From: JBBDMC01 sp963826055
GTDB taxonomy: Bacteria > Pseudomonadota > Alphaproteobacteria > Rhizobiales > Kaistiaceae
Length of the DNA: 64,000 nucleotides
Assembly (NCBI GenBank): GCA_963826055.1
Contig: CAWGVO010000009.1
Span: 62,001 to 126,000, forward strand
Reading direction: 5' to 3'
A program made the translations under genes and the position numbers. The notes beneath the pieces were generated by a model that saw only the letters and a list, made by a program, of their open reading frames with translations, ran no database searches and had not been told where the DNA came from. Of this stretch, positions 50,045 to 59,827 are shown one piece after another (positions within the stretch are counted from its first letter, which is position 1; each line of letters starts with the position of its first letter).

Positions 50045-51982
50045 ATGCATGTGAATCTAAGAAGGCAAGCCAGTCTCGCGGCCGCTGTGGCCGTGGGGGC
50101 GATGGCAGTCGGCATCGCGGTGCCGGCGGTGGCGCAGGATGCCACGAAGTCCCCGCCGGTGACGTTCGAGCGCCTGCTCAACGCCATGTCGGAACCGCAA
50201 AACTGGTTGATGGTGGGCGAGAACTACAGCGTAACCCGGAACTCGCCGCTGAAGATCATCAACAAGGACAACGTCGGCGGCATGGTGCCGCTGTTCGCGG
50301 TTGGCCTCTGCGGATGGGACTGCACTCCCAACAAGTTCACGCCGACCGACCGCGTGGCAAACGGGAGCCACACGAAGGAAGAGGCCGTTCCGCTCGTCGC
50401 CGATGGTTTCCTGTACATCGAGGATGGCCTCAGCAAGGTGTCGAAGATCGACGTTCGCAGCGGCGACAAGGGCACGTTCGTCTGGCGGTATGATCCGGAG
50501 ATCACCAGCTACCGGGACCGCAAGGGCGTCGCGCTGATGAACGACCGCGTCTACGTGTGCGTGGGCACGCCTCGCGGCGTCGCGCTCGACATGAACAGCG
50601 GCGAGGTCATCTACGACACCGACCTGCACGCGCCGGTTCAGCCCGGCACGACGATTCTCAAGGAGATTCCCGGGCAGACGATGACGGCCCCGCCCATGGT
50701 TGTCCATTCGGCGGGTGGCAAGAACATCCAGATGTGCGGCCGCGCGGGCATCCATGCGGGCAATCATTCGTTTGATGCCGTCAACGCCGACACCGGCGAG
50801 TTCATGTGGCGCCGCTACTCGGTCCCGGGACCGGGCGAGCCGGGCCATTCGAGCTGGCAGAACGACGCCTGGCAGGTGACGTCGATCGGATGGTGGGGCT
50901 ACCAGGCCTTCGATCCGAAGACCAACGTCGTCATCACCGGTACCGGCGACGTCTGGCCGGGTTACGACCCCGAGTTCCGTCCGGGCGACAACCTGTTCGG
51001 CGGCTCGATCATGGCTCTCGATGTGGATACTGGCGGTGTCAAGTGGTACTTCCAGTACGTTCCCAACGAGCGCTATGACAACGACAGCGTGTCCACCCCG
51101 CAAATCTGGACGGACAAGGAAGGGCGCCGTGTCGTGTCCTCGTTCAACCGGGCGGGCTTCTGGTACAAGTGGGATCTGGACGCCAGCGCGAAGGGCGGCC
51201 TGACCAACCCGCAGCACCCCGACTATCCGCCGATCGGTGCGTTCATCGACGCGCATCAGTACGTGGACGAGGTGTCGTGGACCAAGGGTATCGACCCGAA
51301 GACCGGGTTGCCGGTGGAGTACGATCCGTCGAAGTCGATCCAGGTCTACGACGACTACCCGAATGGCGGCACGCCGCGCGAGAACATCGGGAAGGCGGCC
51401 TACCATTGCCCGGCCTGGGGTGACCAGAACACCGGCATGGAGCCCAACTCCCTCGACCTCGAGCGCCGTGTGGCCTACGCGGTCGTCAACGAGGGCTGCA
51501 CCACCACGCCGAGTTTCACCGAGGTGAAGGAGCCGGCAAAGAGCGACTGGCCGAACTTCTTCAACGGTTTCGCCGGCGGGAAGAGTGGCCCGCAGCCGTG
51601 CTGCTGGAGCGGTGAAGACATCAACCGCGGGTTCGCGATCGTCTCGATGAACCTCGACACCGGTGAGCGCAAGAAGCTCGTCCAGTATGACCAGTACGAT
51701 GGCAACCAGACGGGCGTGCTCGGCACGGAAGCCGGGCTGCTGATGGTCGGGTGGTTTGATGGCAAGATCCAGATCCTGGACAAGGACACCAGCAAGGAGC
51801 TCTGGAGCTTCAACACCGGCACCAACCTGGCCGCGGCCCCGATGACCTACGCCGTGGACGGCAAGCAGTACTTCGCCATCCTGGCCGGCGGCGAACACGG
51901 GTCGATCAGCGACATCCCGGCTCCGAATTCCGCTCTCGGCGGGAGCCCGACCCTCTGGGTGTTCGGCCTGCCGAACAAGTAA
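50045..51982 (+). CDS. divergent PQQ-dependent methanol/ethanol-type dehydrogenase
   Basis: 645 aa, signal peptide cut near AVA-QD (residue 30), so periplasmic. Beta-propeller W-motifs are visible (ALDVDTGGVKWYFQ, VNADTGEFMWRRY, MNLDTGERKKLVQY, ILDKDTSKELWSFNTG). NERYDNDSV aligns with the catalytic-Asp region of methanol dehydrogenases: D345 would be the catalytic Asp, and D347 takes the place that is Asp in lanthanide enzymes (XoxF, DYD) and Ala in calcium MxaF. The usual vicinal Cys pair is VC (171-172) instead of CC, and the usual GGEFGVRG metal-ligand segment is AGIHAGNH. So it is not standard MxaF or XoxF. No cytochrome, mxaJ/xoxJ or pqq gene is nearby. Strong terminator follows. Confidence 0.88.
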   Translation: MHVNLRRQASLAAAVAVGAMAVGIAVPAVAQDATKSPPVTFERLLNAMSEPQNWLMVGENYSVTRNSPLKIINKDNVGGMVPLFAVGLCGWDCTPNKFTPTDRVANGSHTKEEAVPLVADGFLYIEDGLSKVSKIDVRSGDKGTFVWRYDPEITSYRDRKGVALMNDRVYVCVGTPRGVALDMNSGEVIYDTDLHAPVQPGTTILKEIPGQTMTAPPMVVHSAGGKNIQMCGRAGIHAGNHSFDAVNADTGEFMWRRYSVPGPGEPGHSSWQNDAWQVTSIGWWGYQAFDPKTNVVITGTGDVWPGYDPEFRPGDNLFGGSIMALDVDTGGVKWYFQYVPNERYDNDSVSTPQIWTDKEGRRVVSSFNRAGFWYKWDLDASAKGGLTNPQHPDYPPIGAFIDAHQYVDEVSWTKGIDPKTGLPVEYDPSKSIQVYDDYPNGGTPRENIGKAAYHCPAWGDQNTGMEPNSLDLERRVAYAVVNEGCTTTPSFTEVKEPAKSDWPNFFNGFAGGKSGPQPCCWSGEDINRGFAIVSMNLDTGERKKLVQYDQYDGNQTGVLGTEAGLLMVGWFDGKIQILDKDTSKELWSFNTGTNLAAAPMTYAVDGKQYFAILAGGEHGSISDIPAPNSALGGSPTLWVFGLPNK

Positions 51983-52103
51983 GGATCAGCGCTCGCTGGA
52001 AACGATATCGATTGGGGGGGCCTCGGCTCCCCCATCTCCCCCGAAACAAAGGGGGCGTGATTCCCCCTCGACAGGCATTTCGCGACTCACGCCCTTTTTG
52101 AAG

Positions 52104-52145
52104 CTGGCCCTCGTGTGACCCACACACGGGGGCCAGTCATTTTTA
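52104..52145 (+). terminator. Rho-independent terminator of the PQQ dehydrogenase gene
   Basis: CTGGCCC-CGTGTG and CACACACG-GGGCCAG form a long stem with small bulges and a three-base loop, followed by TCATTTTT. It is 122 bp after the stop. A second GC-rich region with GGGGGG/CCCCCC arms lies between (52010-52070). Confidence 0.85.
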
Positions 52146-52232
52146 CGACTGGTCGAGTTCCTCAAAGAAGGTGGCGGCCGGCCGGCCGGTGGTTCGGCAT
52201 TCGGCGCCGGGACCACTTGAAGGCTGCGGCGA

Positions 52233-53127
52233 TCACTGGCCCGGCGATGCCGGCGCGCCAATCGTGGTGATCGATCCCGTGTAGTCGCCAAGGGCGGCCG
52301 TCTCGACGGCCCGCTTGCGGATCATCGTGTCGGCCTCGGCGTGTTCGTCGGGCGTCATGGTGTAGGCGAGGCGGGCGAGCTTCTCGGCGACCGTCGCGCG
52401 GTCTTCCTCGCCCGTCAGACCCTGTGCCGCGAGCGTGTACCACAGGTACGCCGTCGCCTCGTTGCGCGCCACGCCGGTTCCGGCCGCGTACATGTCGCCG
52501 AGCACCGCCCGGGCGGGCGCGCTGCCGCGTTCGGCGGCCGTCAGCATCCAGTAGGCGGCAGAGGCGTTGTCCGGTTCCGGCTTGGCGTTGAGAAAATCGA
52601 GCGCCATCGCGTAGCGTGTCTCGGCGTCGTCGGGGTCTTGGGCGAGCGCGTACCATTTGATCGCTGCGTTGTAGTCATTGTCGACCGCGGCATTGGTGAG
52701 CGCCACGTTTGCTGACTTGAGCGATGCTTCGATGCCATGCGCCCTCTCGGCCAGGTTCGGCTCCTCGGGTTTCGCCACCGGCCTCGACGTGCCATCGACG
52801 ACGATGTCGCTTCCCTCGCCTTGCATGCGGGCACGCATCTCGCCGGCGCCACGCGCGAACGTCTGCGCCGCGGCAATCGCATCGCCGACGGTCTGTTCGG
52901 CGTTCGCGGCCCTCGCCTGGTCCGGGCGCGCCGGATTGGCGGCGCGGTCTGCCGGCATCACCGCCCAGGCGGCCCGCGCGTCGCGGCGCCGGCGACCGGA
53001 GGGCGGAGAGGTGAATCCCCGTCCAGTGGATCTGGGGCAACGCCAGACCCTGCCACCCGTCGGTGAAGATCACCGTCGGAATGCCGATCAGAACGAGCAG
53101 TGCGGTGACCAGAAGTCCTTGACGCAT
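52233..53127 (-). CDS. exported Sel1/TPR-repeat protein, split by a frameshift
   Basis: N-terminal piece from ATG 53127, MRQGLLVTALLVLIGIPTVIFTDG, is a signal or anchor helix. The frame changes near 52985, after which the protein continues ...VMPADRAANPARPDQ. The C-terminal half has Sel1-like repeats (AAIKWYALAQDPDDAETRYAMALDFL; GSAPARAVLGDMYAAGTGVARNEATAYLWYTLAA, given in part). Predicted periplasmic scaffold; no specific role. It converges on the PQQ dehydrogenase gene and is divergent from rnd. Confidence 0.75.
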
Positions 53128-53318
53128 CGTCCTTGCTCCAGACGATGCGGAGTGTACTACGTCCGGTTTGCCTAAAATTTAAATTGAGTGTCCGATAATT
53201 CAGATGCGAATTGTCGTTTCGATTAAGGCTACCAAAAGGTTTACGTACGCCGGGTGTGCCAGGCGCCTGCCTCGCCGGGGCTTAAACTGTTAGCGAATTC
53301 AATCTATGAGGTGCGGCC

Positions 53319-53930
53319 ATGACCATCCGCTTCCACCAGGGCGACCTTCCCGACCTCGGCCGCTACGCCGTTTCGGTGGCCATCGATACCGAAACCCTGG
53401 GGCTCAATCCTCACCGTGACCGCCTGTGCCTGGTTCAGTTGTCGCCCGGCGACGGCAGCGCCGACATCGTCCAGATCGCCGCCGGCCAGCGCTCGGCGCC
53501 CAACCTCGAAAAGCTTCTCGCCGACCGTTCTGTCGCCAAGATCTTCCACTTCGCCCGTTTCGACATCGCCGTGCTGCATCACGCCTTCGGCGTCATGGCT
53601 GAGCCCCTGTTCTGCACCAAGATCGCCTCCCGCCTGACGCGGACCTACACTGACCGCCACGGGCTGAAGGACCTCGTCAAGGACCTTCTCGACATCGATC
53701 TGTCCAAGCAGCAGCAGAGTTCCGACTGGGCGGCGGCGACGCTGACCCAGGCGCAGCTGGCGTACGCCGCCGCCGACGTCATGCATCTGCACGCCCTGCG
53801 TGCAGTCCTGCAGGAGCGCCTCGCACGCGAGGGCCGCGAGGCGTTTGCCGAGGCCTGCTTCGCCTTCCTGCCGACCAGGGCCCGCCTTGACCTTGCCGGC
53901 TGGCCGGAAGAGGACATTTTCGCCCACTAG
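53319..53930 (+). CDS. rnd: ribonuclease D-like 3'-5' exonuclease (short form)
   Basis: 203 aa DEDDy exonuclease: VAIDTETLGLNPHRDRLCLVQLS (exo I, DxE), HFARFDIAVLHHAFG (exo II) and YAAADVMHLHAL (exo III, Y..D). It lacks HRDC domains, as usual for the short alphaproteobacterial form found just upstream of lptC. Processes RNA 3' ends. Confidence 0.93.
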   Translation: MTIRFHQGDLPDLGRYAVSVAIDTETLGLNPHRDRLCLVQLSPGDGSADIVQIAAGQRSAPNLEKLLADRSVAKIFHFARFDIAVLHHAFGVMAEPLFCTKIASRLTRTYTDRHGLKDLVKDLLDIDLSKQQQSSDWAAATLTQAQLAYAAADVMHLHALRAVLQERLAREGREAFAEACFAFLPTRARLDLAGWPEEDIFAH

Positions 53931-54011
53931 GTGAACCGGCCCGTTTCGCCGATTGCGGAGCGGCCGCCTTAGTCCCACAATAGAGTGGCGGCCTACCGCA
54001 AAACGGACGCG

Positions 54012-54721
54012 ATGACCGAGACCTACCTGGACGAGAACCGGCAACAGGCGCCGAGGAGCCGGCTCTCCTACGATCCGACCGCCACCCGCGGTGAGCAGGC
54101 TTTCCATGCCGCCCGCCGCCACAGCCGTCTCGTGCGCCGCCTGCGCTACATCCTGCCTGCCCTTGCCATCGTCGCCGTCGGCGTGTTCTGGGCGACCATC
54201 CGCTTCATTCCGGGCGACTTTGCCACCATCGTATCCCTCCCCAGCATCGATGCCGCCAGGAATGCCGTCGTCATGGACAAGCCTCACATCTCGGGCTTCG
54301 AGGGGACGCGCCGCGCTTACGATCTGAAGGCCGACAGCGCCATGCAGAGCCTCGACGATCCCAAGGTGATGACCTTCAAGACAATCGACGCGAGCGTCGG
54401 GCTCGACACCGCCGGCACCGCCAAGATCGATGCCGCCACCGGTGTCTACGACTCCAGGGCCAACACCCTGGTGCTCAAGGATGGCATCGCGATCAAGACC
54501 ACCAGCGGCTATTGGGCCACCTTCAAGGAAGCCGTCATCGACCTTGCCACGTGGCAGCCTCGAAATCGTCCCAGCCGGTCGAGATTCGCACCAACGAGGG
54601 GACCATCCGCGCCAACAGCGTCGAGGTCAGCGATCGCGGCAAACGGATCGCCTTCCGCAACGGCGTTTCGGTCACCTACCTGCCGCCGGGCGAGCTTGCG
54701 GCGGCGTCGGCGGATCGATGA
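54012..54721 (+). CDS. lptC: LPS export protein LptC, frameshifted
   Basis: ATG 54012. One membrane anchor (RYILPALAIVAVGVFWATIRF, given in part) and a periplasmic jelly-roll domain: MDKPHISGFEGTRRAYDLKAD, VYDSRANTLVLKDGIAIKTTSG. The frame is lost near 54555 and resumes at SSQPVEIRTNEGTIRANSVEV, ending AAASADR. At least one and probably two indels. About 235 aa repaired. LptC passes LPS from LptBFG to LptA. Its stop overlaps the lptA ATG. Confidence 0.9.
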
Positions 54722-55247
54722 GGCGTCTGTGCGCCCCGGCCCTGGTCGTCGCGATTTTGTGGCCGCGGCCTCGGGCCCGGCCCGCGCCGACTCGGCGGCC
54801 GACCTCTTTTCCGGCTTCCAGTCGAAGTCGACCGACCCGGTCCAGGTCAACGCCGACTCGCTGGAGGTCTACGAACAGGGCAAGCAGCGCGTTTCGGTGT
54901 TCAGCGGCCACGTCGTCGTCACCCGCGGCGACACCCGGCTGGAGGCCGCCACCATCACGCTTTATTCCGATTCCGGCGCCACGCGCGTCGACGCTTTCAA
55001 CCGGATCGAGGCCGGCGGCGGCGTGTTCGTCCGCTCCAGGGACCAGACCGTCACCGGCAAGACGGCGGTGGTCAACATGGACACCAACACCATCACCGTC
55101 TCCGGCAACGTCGTTCTGTCGCAGGGCGGCAACGTGCTGACCGGCAGCCAGTTGGTGGTGAACCTCGCTACCGGGCGCGCCCGTCTGGAGGGCGGCCAGG
55201 TGCGCGGCCTGTTCACGCCGTCCAGTCCGCCGAAAGTCGGCCAATAG
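54718..55247 (+). CDS. lptA: LPS transport periplasmic protein LptA, frameshifted in its signal peptide
   Basis: ATG 54718 (ATGA overlap with lptC): MRRLCAPALVVAIL then a frame change near 54757 to VAAASGPARADSAADLF, which completes the signal peptide. The OstA beta-jelly-roll follows: VQVNADSLEVYEQGKQRVSVFSG, FNRIEAGGGVFVRSRDQTVTG, TITVSGNVVLSQGGNVLTG. About 176 aa. Forms the bridge across the periplasm. Confidence 0.9.
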
Positions 55248-55290
55248 GCGCTCGACAGCCGGCGCGGGACGGCTAATCTCCGCGAGATCA

Positions 55291-56148
55291 GTGAGGGATG
55301 TCGTTCGCGTGGCGACTTCGAGCTATTTTGGCCGCGGCTCCAGCCGATGGTCGGGGGTCAACGGACGGCGGGCGGGCGAGCGCACCGCGACGCCGCCGTC
55401 GCGGCTCGTTCCCGATGCCGGCGGCCGCGGCTGGCTGGTCGCCACCGGCCTCGCCAAGGCATATCACGGTCGCCCGGTGGTTCACGACGCCAGCCTCGCG
55501 GTTGCGCGCGGCGAGGCGGTGGGCCTGCTCGGCGCCAACGGTGCCGGCAAGACCACCATCTTCTACATGATCACCGGCCTCGTGCGCGCCGATCGCGGCA
55601 CCATCGAGATCGATGGCTACGACGTCACCGGCATGCCGATGTACCGGCGCGCCCGCCTCGGCATCGGCTACCTGCCGCAGGAGGCGTCGATCTTTCGCGG
55701 CCTGACCGTCGAAGGCAACATCCGGGCGGTGCTGGAACTGGTCGAGCCCGACCGGCACAAGCGCCAGGACCATCTGGAGGCCCTCCTCGACGAGTTCCAC
55801 ATCGGCCACCTGCGCGACGCGCCGGCGATCTCGTTGTCCGGCGGCGAGCGCCGGCGCTGCGAGATCGCCCGCGCGCTCGCCAGCCGCCCGGCGTTCATGC
55901 TGCTCGACGAGCCGTTCACCGGCATCGACCCGATCGCCGTCAGCGACATCCAGTCGCTGGTGCGCCATCTGACCGGCCTCGGCATCGGCGTGCTGATCAC
56001 CGATCACAACGTGCGTGAAACCCTGGGCCTGATCGACCGCGCCTACATCATCCATGCCGGCGAGGTGCTGTTCGAGGGCCGTCCCGCCGACATCGTCGCC
56101 AGCCCCGAGGTTCGCCGCCTTTACCTTGGCGAGCAGTTTAGCCTTTAA
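55291..56148 (+). CDS. lptB: LPS export ABC transporter ATP-binding protein LptB
   Basis: 285 aa. Walker A GANGAGKTT, Q-loop YLPQEASIFRGLTVEGNI, signature LSGGERRRCEIARAL, Walker B FMLLDEPFTGIDPIAV, and ITDHNVRETL, all diagnostic of LptB. The start used is a GTG at 55291; about 45 residues precede the usual LptB start, so a later GTG (55309) or further start may be used. Confidence 0.95.
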   Translation: MRDVVRVATSSYFGRGSSRWSGVNGRRAGERTATPPSRLVPDAGGRGWLVATGLAKAYHGRPVVHDASLAVARGEAVGLLGANGAGKTTIFYMITGLVRADRGTIEIDGYDVTGMPMYRRARLGIGYLPQEASIFRGLTVEGNIRAVLELVEPDRHKRQDHLEALLDEFHIGHLRDAPAISLSGGERRRCEIARALASRPAFMLLDEPFTGIDPIAVSDIQSLVRHLTGLGIGVLITDHNVRETLGLIDRAYIIHAGEVLFEGRPADIVASPEVRRLYLGEQFSL

Positions 56149-56220
56149 CCGGCGCCCGGTTCGGGTACGAAGAAGAGGACAAGCAAGACTCGGACCAAGC
56201 CTCGGAAGACCGCCGCGTTC

Positions 56221-57754
56221 ATGGCACTTTCCCACAAGCTCGAGCTTCGCCAGAGCCAGTCGCTGGTGATGACGCCGCAGTTGATGCAGGCGATCAAGCT
56301 CCTGCAGCTCTCCAATCTCGACCTGATCGCCTACGTCGACGCCGAACTGGAGCGTAACCCGCTGCTCGAGCGCGCCGAGGGGGACGATGCCGGCGGGCCC
56401 GGCGACGAGGTCGGCGAGGCGCCCGCCGACGTGCCACGCGGCGAACGGCGACGACGGACCGGAGTGGCTCGCCGTCGCAACTCGAGGGCGACGCCGACGC
56501 CATCGCCGGCAAGCTCGACACCGACCTTGCCAACGTCTTTCCCGACGATCACGGCAAGCCGGCCGACGAAGCCCCGCCCGAGCTGCCGAAGGAGACCTGG
56601 TCGGTGGCGCCCGCGCGCCAGGCGATCGGCAGCGAGGACTACAATCTCGAAGCCTTCGTCGCCCAGGAAAAGACGCTCGCCGAGCATCTCGCCGACCAGG
56701 TCGGCCTCGCCGTCACCGACCCCACCATGCGTCTGATCGCCCAGGTGCTCGTCAACGAGATCGACGAGAGCAGGCTACCTGCGCGCCGATCTCGCCTCCG
56801 TCGCCGAGCGCCTTTCGGCGCCGCTCGACGCGGTCGAAGAAGACCCTTGCCGTCATCCAGACGCTGGAGCCCGTCGGCGTCGGCGCCCGCGATCTTGCCG
56901 AGTGCCTGGCGATCCAGCTGCGCGAGCGCGACCGCTTCGATCCGGCGATGGCGACCCTCGTCGCCCACCTCGACCTCGTCGCCAAGCGCGACCACGCCGC
57001 GCTCAGGAAGCTGTGCGGCGTCGACGAGGAGGACCTCGTCGACATGCTCCACGAGATCCGCGCCCTCAACCCGAAGCCGGGCAACGCCTTCGGCTCGGCG
57101 CCGGTCGACACGGTCGTCCCGGACGTTCTGGTGCGCCCCGGTCCGGACGGCGGCTGGCTGGTCGAGCTCAATTCCGCCACGCTGCCCCGAGTCCTCGTCA
57201 ACCAGAGCTACTACGCCACCGCCTCCCGCCATCGCCGCAACGACAGCGACAAGGCCTACCTCGCCGACTGTCTGCAAACCGCCAACTGGCTGGTCAAGAG
57301 CCTCGACCAGCGCGCCCGCACCATTCTCAAGGTGGCGACCGAGATCGTGCGCCAGCAGGACGCCTTCCTCGCCCACGGCGTCCAGCATCTGAGGCCGCTC
57401 AATCTGAAGACGGTGGCCGAGGCGATCGGCATGCACGAATCGACGGTGAGCCGCGTGACGTCGAACAAGTACATGGCGACGACGCGCGGCACGTTCGAAC
57501 TGAAATACTTCTTCACCGCCGCGATCGCCGCGGCCGACGGCGGCGAAGCGCACTCCGCCGAGGCGGTGCGCTTCCGCATCCGTCGCCTCATCGACGAGGA
57601 ATCGCCCGACGCCATCCTTTCCGATGATGTCATCGTCGGCATCCTGCGCGAATCGGGAGTCGACATCGCGCGGCGCACCGTCGCGAAGTACCGCGAGGGC
57701 ATGCGGATTCCCTCCTCGGTCCAGCGGCGGCGCGAAAAACAGGCAGCCGGATAA
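56221..57754 (+). CDS. rpoN: RNA polymerase sigma-54 factor, split by about four frameshifts
   Basis: MALSHKLELRQSQSLVMTPQLMQAIKLLQ is region I (activator and core contact). An acidic region II follows. Core-binding and HTH regions read NPKPGNAFGSAPVDTVVPDV and LKTVAEAIGMHESTVSRVTSNKYM, and the RpoN box is ARRTVAKYRE. Frame changes near 56440, 56472, 56771 and 56835 fall in the linker and early core-binding part; repaired length about 510 aa. Conservation on both sides of each break argues for sequencing errors. It follows lptB and precedes hpf and ptsN, the classic order. Confidence 0.94.
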
Positions 57755-57981
57755 GGGTGTGACGAGAGCGGTTTCGCCGCTGCGCCGCGCCGGCCTCGCC
57801 GCTCGGTTGACTTGTCTCGCCCCGGTCCCTAGAAGGGCCAGCCTTGGGGGCGTGGTTTGCGGGAGCGCCGGGGTTGCGGCGCGAGGGAGCGGTTGAATGC
57901 GAAGCCGCGGTACGGCCGACGCCGTCGATGGTGCCCCGATACTGATCAGCTTGAGCCCACGATAGAAGGTTCGAGGCCTCC

Positions 57982-58317
57982 ATGGCGTTGCGTATTTCCG
58001 GCAAGAACGTCGAGATCGGCGATGCTTTCCGCACGCACGTCGAGGGACGTGTCGGCGAGGCTGTCGACAAGTATTTCGACGGCGGCTTCACCGGCCACGT
58101 CATCCTCGAACGCGAAGGCTCGGGCTTCAAGACCGACTGCGCGATCCACCTCGACACCGGCGTGGTGTTGCAGGCCGAGGGCCGCGCGCAGGATCCGCAC
58201 GCCAGCTTCGATCGCGCCGCCGAGCATTTCGAAAAGCGTTTGCGGCGCTACAAGCGACGGCTGAAGGAGCACCACCACCTCCGTCGCGAGGAGGGCGAGC
58301 CGACGCCAGCCGGGTAA
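57982..58317 (+). CDS. hpf: ribosome hibernation-promoting factor, short form
   Basis: 111 aa. MALRISGKNVEIGDAFRTHVEGRV through EKRLRRYKRRLKEHHHLRREEG is the ribosome-binding domain. The C-terminal dimerisation domain (about 60 residues) usual in alphaproteobacterial long HPF is absent; a TAA-TGA double stop follows the linker and ptsN starts 84 bp later. It binds the 30S A/P sites in stationary phase. Confidence 0.9.
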   Translation: MALRISGKNVEIGDAFRTHVEGRVGEAVDKYFDGGFTGHVILEREGSGFKTDCAIHLDTGVVLQAEGRAQDPHASFDRAAEHFEKRLRRYKRRLKEHHHLRREEGEPTPAG

Positions 58318-58401
58318 TGAATCCGATACCGACTGAACCGACGGCGACGGGGCGCCGAGCGGGCAGCCCGTCGCCCATGTAAACCCGTACGGACGGCAAG
58401 G

Positions 58402-58869
58402 ATGGATCTAGGCGATCTCGTTGGACCCGACGCGGTCCTGCCGGCGCTCAAGGCGAGCAGCAAGAAGCAGGTCCTCCAGGCGCTTGCCGAGAAGGCGGCG
58501 GCGATGACCGGTCGCGAGCGAGCGCGAGATTTTCGAGACGCTGGTCGAGCGCGAGAAGCTCGGCTCGACCGCCGTCGGCGGCGGCATCGCCATCCCGCAC
58601 GGCAAGCTTCCCGACCTCGACGCGGATCTTCGGTCTCTTCGCGCGCCTGTCCAAGCCGATCGATTTCGAGGCGCCCGACGAGCAGCCGGTGGACCTGATC
58701 TTTCTGCTGCTGGCGCCCAAGGGAGCCGGCGCCGATCACTTGAAGGCGCTCGGCGCGCATCGCCCGCTTCCTGCGCGCGCCGGGCGTCGTCGGCAAGCTC
58801 AGGGCATGCGCCGACAAGACGGCGCTGCACGCCGTGCTGACCGAAGACACCACCTCCGACGCCGCCTGA
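58402..58869 (+). CDS. ptsN: nitrogen regulatory EIIA (PTS-Ntr), split by about three frameshifts
   Basis: MDLGDLVGPDAVLPALKASSKKQVLQALAEKAA at the start, then after a break near 58522 IFETLVEREKLGSTAVGGGIAIPHGKLPDLD with the phosphorylated His in IPHGK, after a second break (about 58622) IFGLFARLSKPIDFEAPDEQPVDLIFLLLAP (in part) and, after a third (about 58753), RIARFLRAPGVVGKLR. About 154 aa. Part of the phosphorelay that adjusts potassium, nitrogen and PHA metabolism. Confidence 0.9.
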
Positions 58870-58889
58870 CGGCGACGCGCGTCCGGGCT

Positions 58890-59142
58890 TCAGTGCAGGC
58901 TCACCGTCTCCAGGTCGTGTTCGCGGGCGTTAATGAAGAGCGCCTCGCGGTTATCGGAAAGCATGATCGGGCTGCCGTTGGCGGCGAGCAGCGCCCACAG
59001 CTCCAGGTCCGGCGCGACCGGCGGCATGCTCGGGAACAGGCCCCGCGCCTCGATCGGCGTTCAGCGGCCTGACATAGGCGATCCGGCCTTCGCCGAGGCC
59101 GGCGAAGCTCTCCGGGGACATCGTTTGTCTTTCGTTGGTCAT
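58890..59142 (-). CDS. DUF1150 family protein, frameshifted
   Basis: MTNERQTMSPESFAGLGEGRIAYVRPLNAD, then a frame change near 59065 to ARGLFPSMPPVAPDLELWALLAANGSPIML, ending HDLETVSLH. About 84 aa. DUF1150 genes accompany hsp20 in many alphaproteobacteria; function unknown. It lies 26 bp after the hsp20 stop. Confidence 0.82.
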
Positions 59143-59168
59143 GACGCATCTACCTTCCTGGACCGGCA

Positions 59169-59598
59169 TCAGCCGCGTCCGGCAATTTCGATCCGGCGCT
59201 GAACGCGCTGCGTCTCAGGCCGGGCGAGGTCGATCGACAACAGTCCGTCCTTGAGATCGGCACCGAGCACCTCGATTCCTTCGGCAAGCACAAACGTTTT
59301 CTGGAACTGGCGGGCCGCGATCCCGCGATGGAGGTATTCGCGCTCGCCGTCGTCCGCCTGCCTGCCGCGGATGATCAGTTCGTTCTCCTCCACCACCACC
59401 TCGAGCTCGTCATGGCCGAACCCGGCGACGGCGACGGTGATGCGGAGCGTCTCGGGCCGCTCCGCCGTCTTCGGCAGGCGCTCGATGTTGTAGGGCGGGT
59501 AGCCGTCCCCCGGAGCCCTTCGACAGGCGATCGAGCGCACGCTCGATCTCATCGAAGCCGAGGAGCAGCGGGCTGGAAAACGCCGAAATGCGTGCCAT
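59169..59598 (-). CDS. small heat shock protein, Hsp20 family, frameshifted
   Basis: ATG 59598: MARISAFSSPLLLGFDEIERALDRLSKG, then a frame change near 59515 to GDGYPPYNIERL. The alpha-crystallin domain follows (LRITVAVAGFGHDELEVVVEENELIIRGR in part; HRGIAARQFQKTFVL; LKDGLLSIDLARPE), ending RRIEIAGRG. About 143 aa, IbpA/HspH-like. Holds unfolding proteins for refolding by DnaK. Probably cotranscribed with DUF1150. Confidence 0.9.
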
Positions 59599-59827
59599 TT
59601 GCAAGATTGGCCCTCACGAAAAGCGACCATCACCTGCCGGACCCAAGTCTCTCGGCATCCGGCCCGCCACATATGGGGGCCGCCCGGCCGGGCTTCAAGG
59701 CCGGCCGGGCCGGCTTGGGCCAGCCATGTCGCTGGCATATTTGACATTTTTTAACCGGCTACCGCTAGGGTTGCACGATATCGATCAATCGCACGTATTG
59801 CGATTTTTGGCCCGAGAGTACCCGACG

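Noticed and set aside
50057..51898. 613-aa minus-strand open frame antisense to the PQQ dehydrogenase
   Set aside because: Shadow frame; the plus strand has signal peptide, propeller motifs and a good ribosome-binding site.
50045..51982. Calling the quinoprotein mxaF or xoxF
   Set aside because: The Cys pair and metal-ligand segments differ from both and no partner cytochrome or J protein is nearby; only the Asp in the DND motif recalls XoxF.
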